From Acetofilamentum sp. (GTDB lineage Bacteria > Bacteroidota > Bacteroidia > Bacteroidales > DYOH01), in the NCBI GenBank assembly GCA_020720625.1, contig DYOH01000032.1, forward strand, positions 1 through 38,125: 38,125 bases of DNA, read 5' to 3'. Below are positions 24,464-34,436 of this stretch, piece after piece. Position 1 is the first letter of the stretch. Each line of letters begins with the position of its first letter. A program made the translations under genes and the position numbers. The notes under the pieces are model-generated. The model saw only the letters and a program-made list of their open reading frames with translations, was not told where the DNA came from and made no database searches.

Positions 24464-27400
24464 ATGAACAAGTTAATTGCCTTTTTTATTCAAAATAAAG
24501 CAGCAGCATACCTGTTGGCAGCCGCTATAATTGTTGGTGGAATTGCCGTAGCTCCATTTAACTGGTATTCGACTAAAGCATGGCGTAGTCCGGTAGCCAT
24601 GGATGCCATTCCAGACTTAGGCGAAAATCAGCAGATTGTAACAGCCGAATGGGCCGGTCAATCGCCCCAGGATATCGAAGATCAGATAAGCTTTCCGCTA
24701 AGTTCAGCCTTACTCGGATTACCCGGAGTAAAGACCATTCGTTCATCGTCGATTATCGGATTATCGAGTATCTACATCATTTTCGATGATGATTATGATT
24801 TCTATTGGACAAGAAGCAGAGTGCTCGAAAAGCTAAGTGCTTTGCCCAAAGGATTACTACCGGAAAATGTAACTCCAAGTTTAGGTCCTGAAGCCACTGC
24901 ACTCGGCCAAATATTTTGGTACACACTCGAAGGCCGCACAAATGAAGGAAAACCTGCCGGAGGATGGGAACCTCAGGAAATAAGAAAAGTGCAGGATTTT
25001 TTTCTATCTTATGCACTACAATCCGTAAAAGGTGTGGCGGAGGTTGGTTCTATTGGTGGAAATATTTCCGAATATCAGATAAACTTAAATCCCCACGAAA
25101 TGCGACAATACGGGGTAAGTCTGAATGATGTAATGCTGGCAGTTAAAAACGCAAACATCAATACCGGAGCAAGAACCATGGAAATAAACCGGGTAGAATA
25201 TCTCATTCGCGGTGTAGGAAATATCAATGGCGTCTCTGATTTAGAAATTGTACCAATAAAATTAATCGAAAGTAAAGCTGTTTATTTAAAAGATATTGCC
25301 ACCATAGCATTGGGGCCTGCCTTTCGCAGGGGCGGACTCGACAAAGATGGAGCCGAAGCTGTGGGAGGCGTTGTAGTAACACAATACGGAGAAAACCCTC
25401 TGGAAGTGATAAATAGAGTAAAAGCAAAAATCTCTGAAATTCAGCAAAGTCTGCCCGAAAAAACACTTCAGGATGGCAGTATCTCAAAGCTTACCATTGT
25501 TCCGTTCTACGACCGAAGTGAACTTATTTATGAAACATTAGGAACCTTAGAAACTGCGCTTTACGAAGAACTCCTGATTTCCATCATTGTAATTTTACTG
25601 GTACTATTCAGCATTAAAACTTCACTGATAATAAGTGCCTTACTCCCAATTGGCATGCTTTTTACCTTTATTGCAATGAAATTTTTTGGGATTGATGCAA
25701 ATATTGTGGCACTCTCCGGAATTGCTATTGCCATTGGCGTAATGTCGGATGTGGGCATTATTTTTACAGAAAACTTTCTCCGGCACAAAAAAATTGCCGA
25801 AGAAGAAAAAAATAGCAACAAAAAACTTTCTGTCATTATATACGAATCCATTTCGGAAGTGGCACCCGCTATCGTAACCGGCCTATTAACAACCATTATC
25901 AGTTTTTTGCCGGTTTTTGGTCTCGAAGCCGCCGAAGGAAAACTATTCAGGCCGCTCGCCTTTACTAAAACTTTTGCCATTGGGGCCTCTCTAATCATTG
26001 GATTATTTATCATTCCGGCATTTATTTACTTGGTTTACGCTTTTAAAATAAGAAAAAAAATTTACCATTGGATACTTTCCTCGCTACTTGCCGCATTAGC
26101 AGTTTATTTTTTATTCCATCAACAATGGCTGGCTTTATGGCTAATTTTCTATATAGTAACCCAAGTACTAAACGAACTAAATGTTGGCTGGACCCTAAAA
26201 TGGAAAAATCAGATTCAACTTGGTATCCTAGTTACACTTGTACTCTATTTATTCAGCCGCTCGTGGCTTCCGCTCGGTCCCGAAAATAGCGTATTAATGA
26301 ACTTTATCTTTAGTACCACAATTGTATTCATGCTGCTTGGCAGCCTAGTGTTGGTGGTGAATTACTATGTGCCGGTTTTGATGCTTTTGCTCGAAAACAG
26401 AGCCAAATTCTTTGCAATTATTGCGTTTCTGCTTCTTTTTTCCATGATAGCCTGGTTGGGTATAAATAAAACCTTATACTTTATTCCACAAACAGCAAAA
26501 AAACTAGATTTCGACATAAAATCGACGAAATTCTGGAAAAATCTTGAAACCAATTTTCCGGGCTTGGGTCGCGAATTTATGCCCACGCTTCAAGAGGGTT
26601 CTTTTCTTTTAATGCCAAGCACTATGCCACATTCGGGCGTTGAAGAAAACATAGAAACCATAGCCCTGCTCGACAAAATGATAAGCTCCATTCCCGAAGT
26701 AAAACAAGTAGTAGGAAAATGGGGCCGCGTAAATTCGGCGCTCGACCCTGCACCCATATCCATGTACGAAAACGTAATAAACTACAAGGCAGAATATGCA
26801 CTCGATATAAATGGCAGAAAATTACGCTTTAAAACAGATAAATATAGCCATTATGCGCTGAAAAATGGTAAATTCCTATCGGCAGAAGAAATAAGAACAA
26901 GGAAGATTCCGATATTGGAACTAATAGAAAACCCAAAAGGGAATTATTTAAGACAATGGAGAGCCCACATTCAAAACGAAAACGATTTGTGGCGCGAAAT
27001 TGTTGCTGCAGCGCAAATTCCGGGACTTACCTCAGCGCCAAAACTGCAACCCATAGAAACGCGTTTGGTAATGCTCCAAACAGGAATGCGATCACAATTG
27101 GGCATCAAGGTTTATGGCAATAATCTGAATGATATAGAAAATTTTTCTTTGAAACTGGAAAAAATACTAAAAAATACACCCTCCATTGAAGCGGCCAGTG
27201 TTTTTGCCGATAGAAGTGTGGCCAAACCCTATCTGGAAATTATTCCCAACAGAAAAGAGCTTGCCAGATTTGGCATCAGTGTAGCCGATTTTCAAACACT
27301 AACATCGGCAGCCATTGGCGGAAAAACACTTTCCACAAGCATAGAAGGCCGCGAAAGATATGCCATTCGGGTTCGCTATGCATTTGATTTCCGAAATAAT

Positions 27401-28282
27401 ATCAAAAAATGGAACAAAATTCTGATTCCGAGCCCTTCCGGGACACAAATTCCATTGGAACAGCTGGCTAAAGTGCAATACAAACAAGGTCCGCAAATGA
27501 TAAAAAGCGAAAATGGGTTCCTTGTTTCTTATGTATTATTCGATAAAAAAACCGAAGCTTCGCCGGCAGAAGCAGTAGAAAATGCCCAAAAATTCATCAA
27601 TAATGCCATCGAAAACAATAAGTTAGAGATTCCTGCCGGCTTGCATTATCAATTTGCAGGGGAATACGAAAACCAAAAACGCGCCAACGAGCGCCTTAGT
27701 GTACTTATTCCCTTAACCATACTCATTGTATTTATCATCGTTTACACATTGTTCAAATCTTTTACCGTTAGCATCATTGCCTTTGGTGGCATTTTTCTTG
27801 CTACGGCAGGCGGTTTTATAATGCTTTGGCTTTACAGCACCAATTGGTTTCTAAACTTTTCGATACTGGATATTCCGTTGCGCGAGCTATTCCAAATTAG
27901 AGAAACCAATATAAGTGTAGCAGTTTGGGTTGGATTTATTGCCCTTTTTGGTATAGCTACCGACGATGGAGTGCTTGTTGCATCATATCTCGAACAAGTT
28001 TTTAAAGGCAAAAATGTTGAAAACTACGATGAAATCAAAAATTTGGTACGTCAAGCCGGAAACAGACGTGTTCGTCCGGCCATTATGACAACAGCCATTA
28101 CCCTAATTGCACTGGTTCCGGTGCTTGGCTCAGAAGGCAAAGGAAGCGAAATTATGATTCCCATGGCCATTCCTTTCTTTGGTGGTATGCTGCTACAAGT
28201 AATTACAATTTTTACAGTTCCGCTACTTTACGCAAGCTGGAAAGAATATCAATTAAAAAAATCGAAAAAATTGCCAAAATGA
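24464..28282 (+). CDS. cusA: CusA/CzcA-family heavy-metal RND efflux pump
   Basis: This 1272-aa inner-membrane proton antiporter belongs to the HME subfamily. The N-terminus (AMDAIPDLGENQQIVTAEWAGQSPQDIEDQ) and the pore regions match CusA. A transmembrane helix carries the proton-relay aspartate in AIAIGVMSDVGIIFTEN, and the second copy reads FGIATDDGVLVASYLEQ. It is about 200 residues longer than enterobacterial CusA. Much of the extra length is an additional hydrophobic block, about residues 530-670, between TM6 and the second porter region. The Cys-rich neighbour and the adaptor's metal domains argue for Cu/Ag rather than Zn/Co/Cd. The gene overlaps the next one by 4 nt (ATGA). Confidence 0.92.
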   Translation: MNKLIAFFIQNKAAAYLLAAAIIVGGIAVAPFNWYSTKAWRSPVAMDAIPDLGENQQIVTAEWAGQSPQDIEDQISFPLSSALLGLPGVKTIRSSSIIGLSSIYIIFDDDYDFYWTRSRVLEKLSALPKGLLPENVTPSLGPEATALGQIFWYTLEGRTNEGKPAGGWEPQEIRKVQDFFLSYALQSVKGVAEVGSIGGNISEYQINLNPHEMRQYGVSLNDVMLAVKNANINTGARTMEINRVEYLIRGVGNINGVSDLEIVPIKLIESKAVYLKDIATIALGPAFRRGGLDKDGAEAVGGVVVTQYGENPLEVINRVKAKISEIQQSLPEKTLQDGSISKLTIVPFYDRSELIYETLGTLETALYEELLISIIVILLVLFSIKTSLIISALLPIGMLFTFIAMKFFGIDANIVALSGIAIAIGVMSDVGIIFTENFLRHKKIAEEEKNSNKKLSVIIYESISEVAPAIVTGLLTTIISFLPVFGLEAAEGKLFRPLAFTKTFAIGASLIIGLFIIPAFIYLVYAFKIRKKIYHWILSSLLAALAVYFLFHQQWLALWLIFYIVTQVLNELNVGWTLKWKNQIQLGILVTLVLYLFSRSWLPLGPENSVLMNFIFSTTIVFMLLGSLVLVVNYYVPVLMLLLENRAKFFAIIAFLLLFSMIAWLGINKTLYFIPQTAKKLDFDIKSTKFWKNLETNFPGLGREFMPTLQEGSFLLMPSTMPHSGVEENIETIALLDKMISSIPEVKQVVGKWGRVNSALDPAPISMYENVINYKAEYALDINGRKLRFKTDKYSHYALKNGKFLSAEEIRTRKIPILELIENPKGNYLRQWRAHIQNENDLWREIVAAAQIPGLTSAPKLQPIETRLVMLQTGMRSQLGIKVYGNNLNDIENFSLKLEKILKNTPSIEAASVFADRSVAKPYLEIIPNRKELARFGISVADFQTLTSAAIGGKTLSTSIEGRERYAIRVRYAFDFRNNIKKWNKILIPSPSGTQIPLEQLAKVQYKQGPQMIKSENGFLVSYVLFDKKTEASPAEAVENAQKFINNAIENNKLEIPAGLHYQFAGEYENQKRANERLSVLIPLTILIVFIIVYTLFKSFTVSIIAFGGIFLATAGGFIMLWLYSTNWFLNFSILDIPLRELFQIRETNISVAVWVGFIALFGIATDDGVLVASYLEQVFKGKNVENYDEIKNLVRQAGNRRVRPAIMTTAITLIALVPVLGSEGKGSEIMIPMAIPFFGGMLLQVITIFTVPLLYASWKEYQLKKSKKLPK

Positions 28283-29493
28283 GAAAAATAATCATTCTAC
28301 TACTTATCATTCAAAGCTATAAAGGTATTTCGCAAGATTATCAAACCTATATAACCCCATTTTTACAAAGCGCTTTGGAAAAAAATCCGGCAATTAGCGC
28401 AGCAGCCCTTGAGCTAAAAGCATCCGAAAACTATCAGGCACAAGCTTCGGTATTTCCCGATCCGGCTTTCGTACTGTCATGGTTTGGAAATATTATGCCT
28501 AAGCAAGCTCTTCAGCAAACAGCCAGAATTAGCTATATGCAAGCCATTCCGTGGTTCAACCAGGTTAAAACACAAAAAAATTTGGCCAGTGTAAACACCG
28601 AAAAAGCAGAGCTAAACTATTTATATACAGTACAAAATGTTTTTTTAGAGCTATACAAAAGTTTTTTTGATTTATACTATCGCAAAAAGCAAATAGAATG
28701 GCTACAAATAAATTACAAACTGATGCAACAGCGTAAAGATTGGGTAAATGCCTCATACATCACCGGAAAAACTAGCTTGGTATCGGCATTATTGCTCGAT
28801 ATTTTGTTGCTCGATTTGCACGCCTCGATTGAGAATAAACAAGCAGAAATTCTCACTATTGAATCAAATTTTATTAAACTTATCGGAGATGACAGCATCA
28901 AGCTTGAATTGCCAGCAATACTCCTGTTTCCGGAATTAGACAAAGAGCATGATTCTTTGATTAATAGCATATTAGAATATAACTTAAGATTAAAAATCAG
29001 CAAAACACAAATTCAACTAGCAGAATATTTAAGCATTTTAGAGCAGAAAAAATATGCTCCATCGCTTTCGTTAGGAATTGAATACAACCTGAGCAGCACA
29101 GCTGAACATTTTTCTTTGCCAATGCCCATGATTTCGGTAAAACTACCTTTAAGGCGAAAAATCTATGCACAAACCATAGCGGCAAAAAACCATGAATTTG
29201 AAGCTAGCATTTATCAATTCGAAAACGAAAAAATGAGATTATTGCAACAATTTGAAAATTTATGGACAAGCTATCAGAACAATCATAACAACTGGAAAAC
29301 AAGCCAGGAAATACTAATAATAAACGAACAAGCCCTAGCGCTTATGCAATCGTCGGTATTAGGAAACGAAGCCACATTTGCAGATTGGGTATATCTGCAA
29401 GAAAAATATATTAATACCCGCTTAAACCAATTGTCTTTGGAAAATGAAATAAGGAAAAACATGGCAGAAATTCAGTTCATGCAATCATTTTAA
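28279..29493 (+). CDS. TolC-family outer membrane efflux channel (CusC-type)
   Basis: This 404-aa outer-membrane factor has a signal peptide (MRKIIILLLIIQSYKGISQ) and the helical-hairpin pattern of TolC proteins, including NPAISAAALELKASENYQAQASVFPDPAF. It is translationally coupled to the pump by an ATGA overlap and followed by the adaptor gene. Together they would form the three-part conduit across both membranes. It is slightly shorter than E. coli CusC and has no lipoprotein cysteine at the expected site. Confidence 0.88.
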   Translation: MRKIIILLLIIQSYKGISQDYQTYITPFLQSALEKNPAISAAALELKASENYQAQASVFPDPAFVLSWFGNIMPKQALQQTARISYMQAIPWFNQVKTQKNLASVNTEKAELNYLYTVQNVFLELYKSFFDLYYRKKQIEWLQINYKLMQQRKDWVNASYITGKTSLVSALLLDILLLDLHASIENKQAEILTIESNFIKLIGDDSIKLELPAILLFPELDKEHDSLINSILEYNLRLKISKTQIQLAEYLSILEQKKYAPSLSLGIEYNLSSTAEHFSLPMPMISVKLPLRRKIYAQTIAAKNHEFEASIYQFENEKMRLLQQFENLWTSYQNNHNNWKTSQEILIINEQALALMQSSVLGNEATFADWVYLQEKYINTRLNQLSLENEIRKNMAEIQFMQSF

Positions 29494-29536
29494 AGGTTCA
29501 AAAAATATCTTATATCAAACAGATAAATATATAAAA

Positions 29537-31258
29537 ATGAAAAAGATACAAATCAGTAAAAGAGAATTCATTATAGCCGCATTGGCTCTATTGATAGGAA
29601 TAATTATAAGTGCAATTCCAGGCCGAAACAATAATTATAAGGATAAAACGGAGGAACATGCGCATCTAAACGAAGCAAGTATCTGGACATGCTCCATGCA
29701 TCCACAGATAAGACTTGAAAAAGAAGGTGATTGCCCTATTTGCGGAATGGATTTAATTGCCATCAGCGAAAACACACAAAAAACTTCGCCCAATGCATTA
29801 TCTATCAGCGAAGAAGCCAAAGCCTTGCTCAATCTGCAAACCTATAAAATGAGCTACCGTTTGCCCATATCAGAAATTGAGCTCACTGGCAAAATTGAAA
29901 CAAATTCATCAAAGAATTACCATCTAAGCGCCAATTACAGCGGTAGAATAGAAGAATTATATGCCAACTATGCCGGGAAAACGATAAAAAAAGGCGAAAA
30001 AATAGCACTCATCTATTCGCCCGAATTAATAGAAGCCCAACAGGAATTGTTCGAAGCAGCCAAACTAAAAACGAGCCATAGTGCATTCTATCAGTCTGTA
30101 GTCTCAAAGCTTATGCTTTGGGGGCTCAGTGCATCACAAATTGAAAATATGCAAAAAAGCGGAAAACTAAATCCGCGATTCGAATTGCTCTCTCCTACTT
30201 CGGGGACAATCGAAAATCTGGCCATTAATGCTGGAAACTATATCAACAAAGGACAAATGTTGATGAGCATTGCCGATTTATCGACAGTTTGGCTGCATTT
30301 AGATGCTTACGAAAACGATTTGCCGTATCTGCAAATTAACCAGGAGGTAGATTTTTCCATAAAAGCTTTTTCGGGTACCCAATTTTCCGGAAAAGTAAGC
30401 TTTATTGAGCCCTTTGTAAACTCAAAAAATCGAACGAGTATTGTAAGAATCGAGGTAAAAAATGCGCAATTTCAACTCAAACCAGGAATGGTGGTTTCGG
30501 CCAGGCTTCAGCATCAAAATAAGAGCGAATTGCAACTTATGCTGCCCAAATCGGCGCTATTATTCGCCGGTAATAGATATGTTGTGTATGTAAAAGATAC
30601 CAAAGCTGAAGGTTTGGCTTTCTTATACCGCGAAATAATTCCGGGAGCAGAAAATAGCCAATTTGTGTGGGTAAAGGAAGGCCTGAAAGAAGGCGAAGAA
30701 GTATTGATAAACAGCGTTTTTAAGGTGGATGCTGCCGCCCAATTGGCCGGATTGCCAAGCTTGATGAATCCACCACTTCGACATTCAGACCTGCAAAGTG
30801 ATGCATCAAAATTTATGTTATCGCATTTGTCTCAAATTACATCCATTTATTTAGAATTACAAAACGCACTTTCGAAAGACTCCTTGCTTCTGGCCAATGC
30901 ACTTAGCAATAAAATTCGAAATGTGATGCTAAAGCTAAATACCTTAAATTTACAAACCGAAGAAAGAATGTATTACGAAATAGTACTATCGGATATCGAT
31001 AAAAAATTGAGTAACCCGGCACCAAAACAGAACATAATGGAGCTAAGAGAAGATTTTTACGAGATATCGGAATTAATCATCAAACTGAATTATCGCTATA
31101 AACAAAACGAAATCCCGCTGTATTTGGCATATTGTCCTATGGCCAATAATTCGGCAGGAGCATATTGGCTTAGCCGCGATAAAATAATAGCAAATCCATA
31201 TTTTGGAAAATCAATGTTGCGATGTGGCGAAGTACGCGATAGTTTGCCAATTTATTAG
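29537..31258 (+). CDS. cusB: CusB-type periplasmic adaptor with two added metal domains
   Basis: This 573-aa membrane-fusion protein has an N-terminal membrane anchor (about 10-28). A heavy-metal-binding domain follows (50-76, WTCSMHP ... CPICGMDLI; C52, M54, H55, C66, C69, M71). Then come the barrel-sandwich and beta-barrel adaptor core (about 100-405). The last 150 residues match the DUF3347 type, ending in YCPMANNSAGAYWLS and NPYFGKSMLRCG. Cys and Met there may bind Cu(I). Having both metal modules in one chain suggests direct metal hand-over to the pump. Last gene of the operon. Confidence 0.9.
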   Translation: MKKIQISKREFIIAALALLIGIIISAIPGRNNNYKDKTEEHAHLNEASIWTCSMHPQIRLEKEGDCPICGMDLIAISENTQKTSPNALSISEEAKALLNLQTYKMSYRLPISEIELTGKIETNSSKNYHLSANYSGRIEELYANYAGKTIKKGEKIALIYSPELIEAQQELFEAAKLKTSHSAFYQSVVSKLMLWGLSASQIENMQKSGKLNPRFELLSPTSGTIENLAINAGNYINKGQMLMSIADLSTVWLHLDAYENDLPYLQINQEVDFSIKAFSGTQFSGKVSFIEPFVNSKNRTSIVRIEVKNAQFQLKPGMVVSARLQHQNKSELQLMLPKSALLFAGNRYVVYVKDTKAEGLAFLYREIIPGAENSQFVWVKEGLKEGEEVLINSVFKVDAAAQLAGLPSLMNPPLRHSDLQSDASKFMLSHLSQITSIYLELQNALSKDSLLLANALSNKIRNVMLKLNTLNLQTEERMYYEIVLSDIDKKLSNPAPKQNIMELREDFYEISELIIKLNYRYKQNEIPLYLAYCPMANNSAGAYWLSRDKIIANPYFGKSMLRCGEVRDSLPIY

Positions 31259-31271
31259 CGTATAAACTAAA

Positions 31272-31314
31272 AAATACCTTGAGATTGCATTCATCAGGCA
31301 ATCTCAAGGTATTT
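31272..31314. terminator. Long inverted repeat after the efflux operon
   Basis: A perfect 17-bp inverted repeat (31272-31288 and 31298-31314, core ACCTTGAGATTGC/GCAATCTCAAGGT) with a 9-nt loop lies 13 nt after the cusB stop. A-rich and T-rich ends make it a plausible terminator in both directions, although the T-run is short. Confidence 0.7.
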
Positions 31315-31499
31315 ATCGCATGGGCATTTTTTTGTCTTTTCTTATGTATAGTTGCATATCCTTGCGCAATATCAGATTAAAAGCGGAAAATTCATCGTAC
31401 AAACTAATTTTTCTTTTTGGAAGCTTTTGCTCCAGGCAAAAAAGCCCTTTCTATTAGCTAAAAAATATCTAATTTAGCACATCAAGAAAAACAAAGCAC

Positions 31500-34319
31500 A
31501 TGAGAGTTTTTAGCATCCTTTTTCTATTATTGCAAGTACAATTTACTTATAGTCAGGCATATATTACTGATGTTTTAATCAGTGATAATCAGAGTGGTCA
31601 GCCAATTGCCAATCAGAGTCTAAAAAGCACCTGGGCTGCCATATCTGCATCCAACGAGCAGGGCATTTGCCGCCTGAGCTTTATTCTCAATCCCCACGAT
31701 AAATTTTTACCTATCGACTACCGGATATCAGAATATTATCCGGCATCGTTTAAGCTACTGTACCTGCCGGTAAGTCATAATCCGGCGTATCCATACATGC
31801 TGCCCTTGGTACAACAATCCATGCGCGAAAAAGACTATTTGCAGCTTTATTCGAAACTAGAGGCGCCTTTACTTGAAATACACAAAAAAAATAGTGAAGA
31901 ATTTAAAGCCCGTGCTTTTTTCTTTGCGGCGCAAATCACCACAAATCAATTACTCGAAATGCAGTATCAAAACAAATTCAGGCCAGTGCAATTAGCAATT
32001 AATCAATTAAAAAACGGCACATTGAGCACAGCAGTTCAGCAATTAGATACGGCAAAAATCAACGAATACAAAGATGAATTGAATTACGAGAAGCAGCAAC
32101 TCAATATTTATGCACCTGATTATGCCTATAGCTTAATACAAATTGAACAAAAACAAGCACAAGCCACCGAAGCGCTAAAATTGCGCAATTTGCTGCTATG
32201 GCTCGATAATAAGCCAACAAGCGATTCGGGCATGTTTATATTGACCCACACATTATTAAACAAAACTGCCGAAGATGCTGAAAATCTATATCAACGCCAA
32301 AATTCAGTAGAAACAAACCCTATTTTCCAGATAGAACAAAAATTAGCACTGGCATTTATGTATACCGACAACAATATGCCAGAAAAAGCCTGGCAAGTAG
32401 TGTCGGATATAAAAAGTAGCTATTTTGCCGACGAAGAAATTCTACAAGATTTTCCATATCGCATGCAAACAGATTTTATGCTCGATTTTCTTAAATTCCA
32501 ACTCAATGCCACAGATTTTGATTTAGAAAAATTTACGCAAAGCCTACAAAACTACAATTTAAAACAATTACCAGATATTGAATGGCTTGCACTTATATCT
32601 AGTCAAAACAAGAATAGTTTACAAAATACACCTAAAATAAATCACACCGAGTTAATAAAAATAATGGTGGATCAGCGCTTTTTGTACGATACCGTAATGC
32701 TGCACTATCTAAACTACAATTTTAAGGATGCTACTTTACTGCTAGAGAGCAATTGGAACCAGATTCTCCAATTAAATCTGCCCAACAAATGGAAATCAAA
32801 CTACCTAACAAGCAACATCATACTGCAATTTATAACCCACGAATTGGCCGAAAGCAATGCAAATTTTATAAAAAAACTTGAGCAATATAAACTTCAGCTA
32901 ACGGCCGCCAAAAACCCGGAATTGACAGCCATTCTGCAATTTTTGAAAGATTATTCGCAGCAAAATTTTACAGTTCTGCAAAACCAAACCATTGCTCTGC
33001 CCATGGTGCAATTTTTGCAAAGTTTGGCCGCAAAAAATCCAAATATAAACGTATTATCAGCAGAAAAATCAATACTCATAAAAAACTGGGCATGCATACA
33101 AAGCTCTGTTCTCAATATCCAGGCAGAATTAAATTATAGCCCAAATTCATGCGAAATAAAAGAATTCAGCCAACAATATCCTTGTTTGAACAGTTCGAAA
33201 GAGTTATTTCTTAAAGAAAATCCCTGGTTTAGCTTATATTTCGACAAGATAAATCTACAGTTTTTAAATTGCCTTCTGAATGAACAAAATTACCCTTCGG
33301 CCCTAAGTCTGATTGAAGAAAACTACCAAAAGTTATTGGCAGACACAGCACGCCCAATAGTTCAAAGACAAAAGTATTTGTATAGCTATCAACTTAAACA
33401 AGGCATTATTTTTGCCAAACTCGAGCAAAAAGAACTTGCGCTGCAAACCCTAAAATCAATTCCCGAAGCAGCACTCACCGGGCTCCCCCAAAATGAAGCA
33501 GCCGAATGGTATCTGAATATGGGAAATATAGAACTCTCCATGCAAAACAACACCGAGGCACTAAAATTTTTGAGCAAAGCATCCAGCTTGGAAAAAAACC
33601 TTACAAATAGTCAGATTATTCAATTAATAAACAATAAATCAGACATATATATTGCACAAAAAAATATAGCACAAGCATCTATTGAACTTCAAAGCGGAGC
33701 AAAAAAAAACATTTCGGAAACAGATAAAATATTGCTGCAAATAAAACTTGGCAAATTACAAACAGAGCAAAATCTTTTGCCCCAAGCCATTATTACGCTT
33801 AAAAATGCAGAAAAAAATAATGATTTTGAAAATCTTGAAGATACCGAAAAGCTAAAACTTTACCTATTAAAAAGCATTATCAACCAAAAACAATTAAAAT
33901 ACAGTGCTGCCTTACAAGAGAGCGACTCCGTTTTGCAAGCCTTCGAAACTTCATTTTCGCCCGAAGCACTAGAAATAAAATCTCAAATCAACTTTCTAAG
34001 GTCCCAAATATTCAAAGCAAAAAATCAATTCGAGAACAGCCTTTTGGCGTTGAATCAATGTTTACAAAGCAGAAAACAAGCTTACGAACAAATGCCGGGA
34101 GAATACGAATTGCAGTTGGCATGGCCTTATCTGGAAATAGCAGAACTGGCTTATAGCGAGATGCAAAAAAATAAAACCAAAGAGATGCATCAGTTGGGAG
34201 AAGAAAACGCAGGACTTGCCGTTTCTATCCTAAAGAAATACACCCATTATGCGAATGCCAAAAACGCACTGCAAAGAGCCCTGTTTCTAAAGAATTATTA
34301 TGAAAATATTTTCTGGTAA
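31500..34319 (+). CDS. Large exported TPR protein of unknown function
   Basis: This 939-aa protein has a signal peptide (MRVFSILFLLLQVQFTYSQ). A short beta-rich module follows (about 20-65, ITDVLISDNQSGQPIANQSL), resembling a carboxypeptidase-regulatory-like fold. The rest is a long helical solenoid, with recognisable TPR helices from about residue 635 onward (ALQTLKSIPEAAL; EAAEWYLNMGNIELSMQNNTEALKFLSKASSLE). No enzymatic motif is seen. It is probably a periplasmic or surface scaffold. It lies alone between an inverted repeat and the hemN promoter region. A weak TAATTTAG box is found about 25 nt upstream. Confidence 0.65.
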   Translation: MRVFSILFLLLQVQFTYSQAYITDVLISDNQSGQPIANQSLKSTWAAISASNEQGICRLSFILNPHDKFLPIDYRISEYYPASFKLLYLPVSHNPAYPYMLPLVQQSMREKDYLQLYSKLEAPLLEIHKKNSEEFKARAFFFAAQITTNQLLEMQYQNKFRPVQLAINQLKNGTLSTAVQQLDTAKINEYKDELNYEKQQLNIYAPDYAYSLIQIEQKQAQATEALKLRNLLLWLDNKPTSDSGMFILTHTLLNKTAEDAENLYQRQNSVETNPIFQIEQKLALAFMYTDNNMPEKAWQVVSDIKSSYFADEEILQDFPYRMQTDFMLDFLKFQLNATDFDLEKFTQSLQNYNLKQLPDIEWLALISSQNKNSLQNTPKINHTELIKIMVDQRFLYDTVMLHYLNYNFKDATLLLESNWNQILQLNLPNKWKSNYLTSNIILQFITHELAESNANFIKKLEQYKLQLTAAKNPELTAILQFLKDYSQQNFTVLQNQTIALPMVQFLQSLAAKNPNINVLSAEKSILIKNWACIQSSVLNIQAELNYSPNSCEIKEFSQQYPCLNSSKELFLKENPWFSLYFDKINLQFLNCLLNEQNYPSALSLIEENYQKLLADTARPIVQRQKYLYSYQLKQGIIFAKLEQKELALQTLKSIPEAALTGLPQNEAAEWYLNMGNIELSMQNNTEALKFLSKASSLEKNLTNSQIIQLINNKSDIYIAQKNIAQASIELQSGAKKNISETDKILLQIKLGKLQTEQNLLPQAIITLKNAEKNNDFENLEDTEKLKLYLLKSIINQKQLKYSAALQESDSVLQAFETSFSPEALEIKSQINFLRSQIFKAKNQFENSLLALNQCLQSRKQAYEQMPGEYELQLAWPYLEIAELAYSEMQKNKTKEMHQLGEENAGLAVSILKKYTHYANAKNALQRALFLKNYYENIFW

Positions 34320-34396
34320 ATGAGCTAAATCATTAAATAAACATCCGTATATCCCTAATTTAGACGGCGGTTTGGAAATAAAAGCCAATATTTTAT

Positions 34397-34404
34397 TAGC
34401 TTTG
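34397..34404 (+). promoter_or_regulatory. -7 box for hemN
   Basis: TAGCTTTG matches TAnnTTTG 32 nt before the hemN ATG. TTTG at 34371-34374 could be a -33 element with a long spacer. The leader also carries AGAAGGAGA (34421-34429), 7 nt before the ATG. This is a near-perfect Shine-Dalgarno sequence, rare among the genes of this window. Confidence 0.5.
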
Positions 34405-34436
34405 CAAATTCAAAATGCAAGAGAAGGAGATTTATC

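Noticed and set aside
25561-26013. 150-codon minus-strand frame inside cusA
   Set aside because: It mirrors the transmembrane helices of the pump gene; no promoter or family match.
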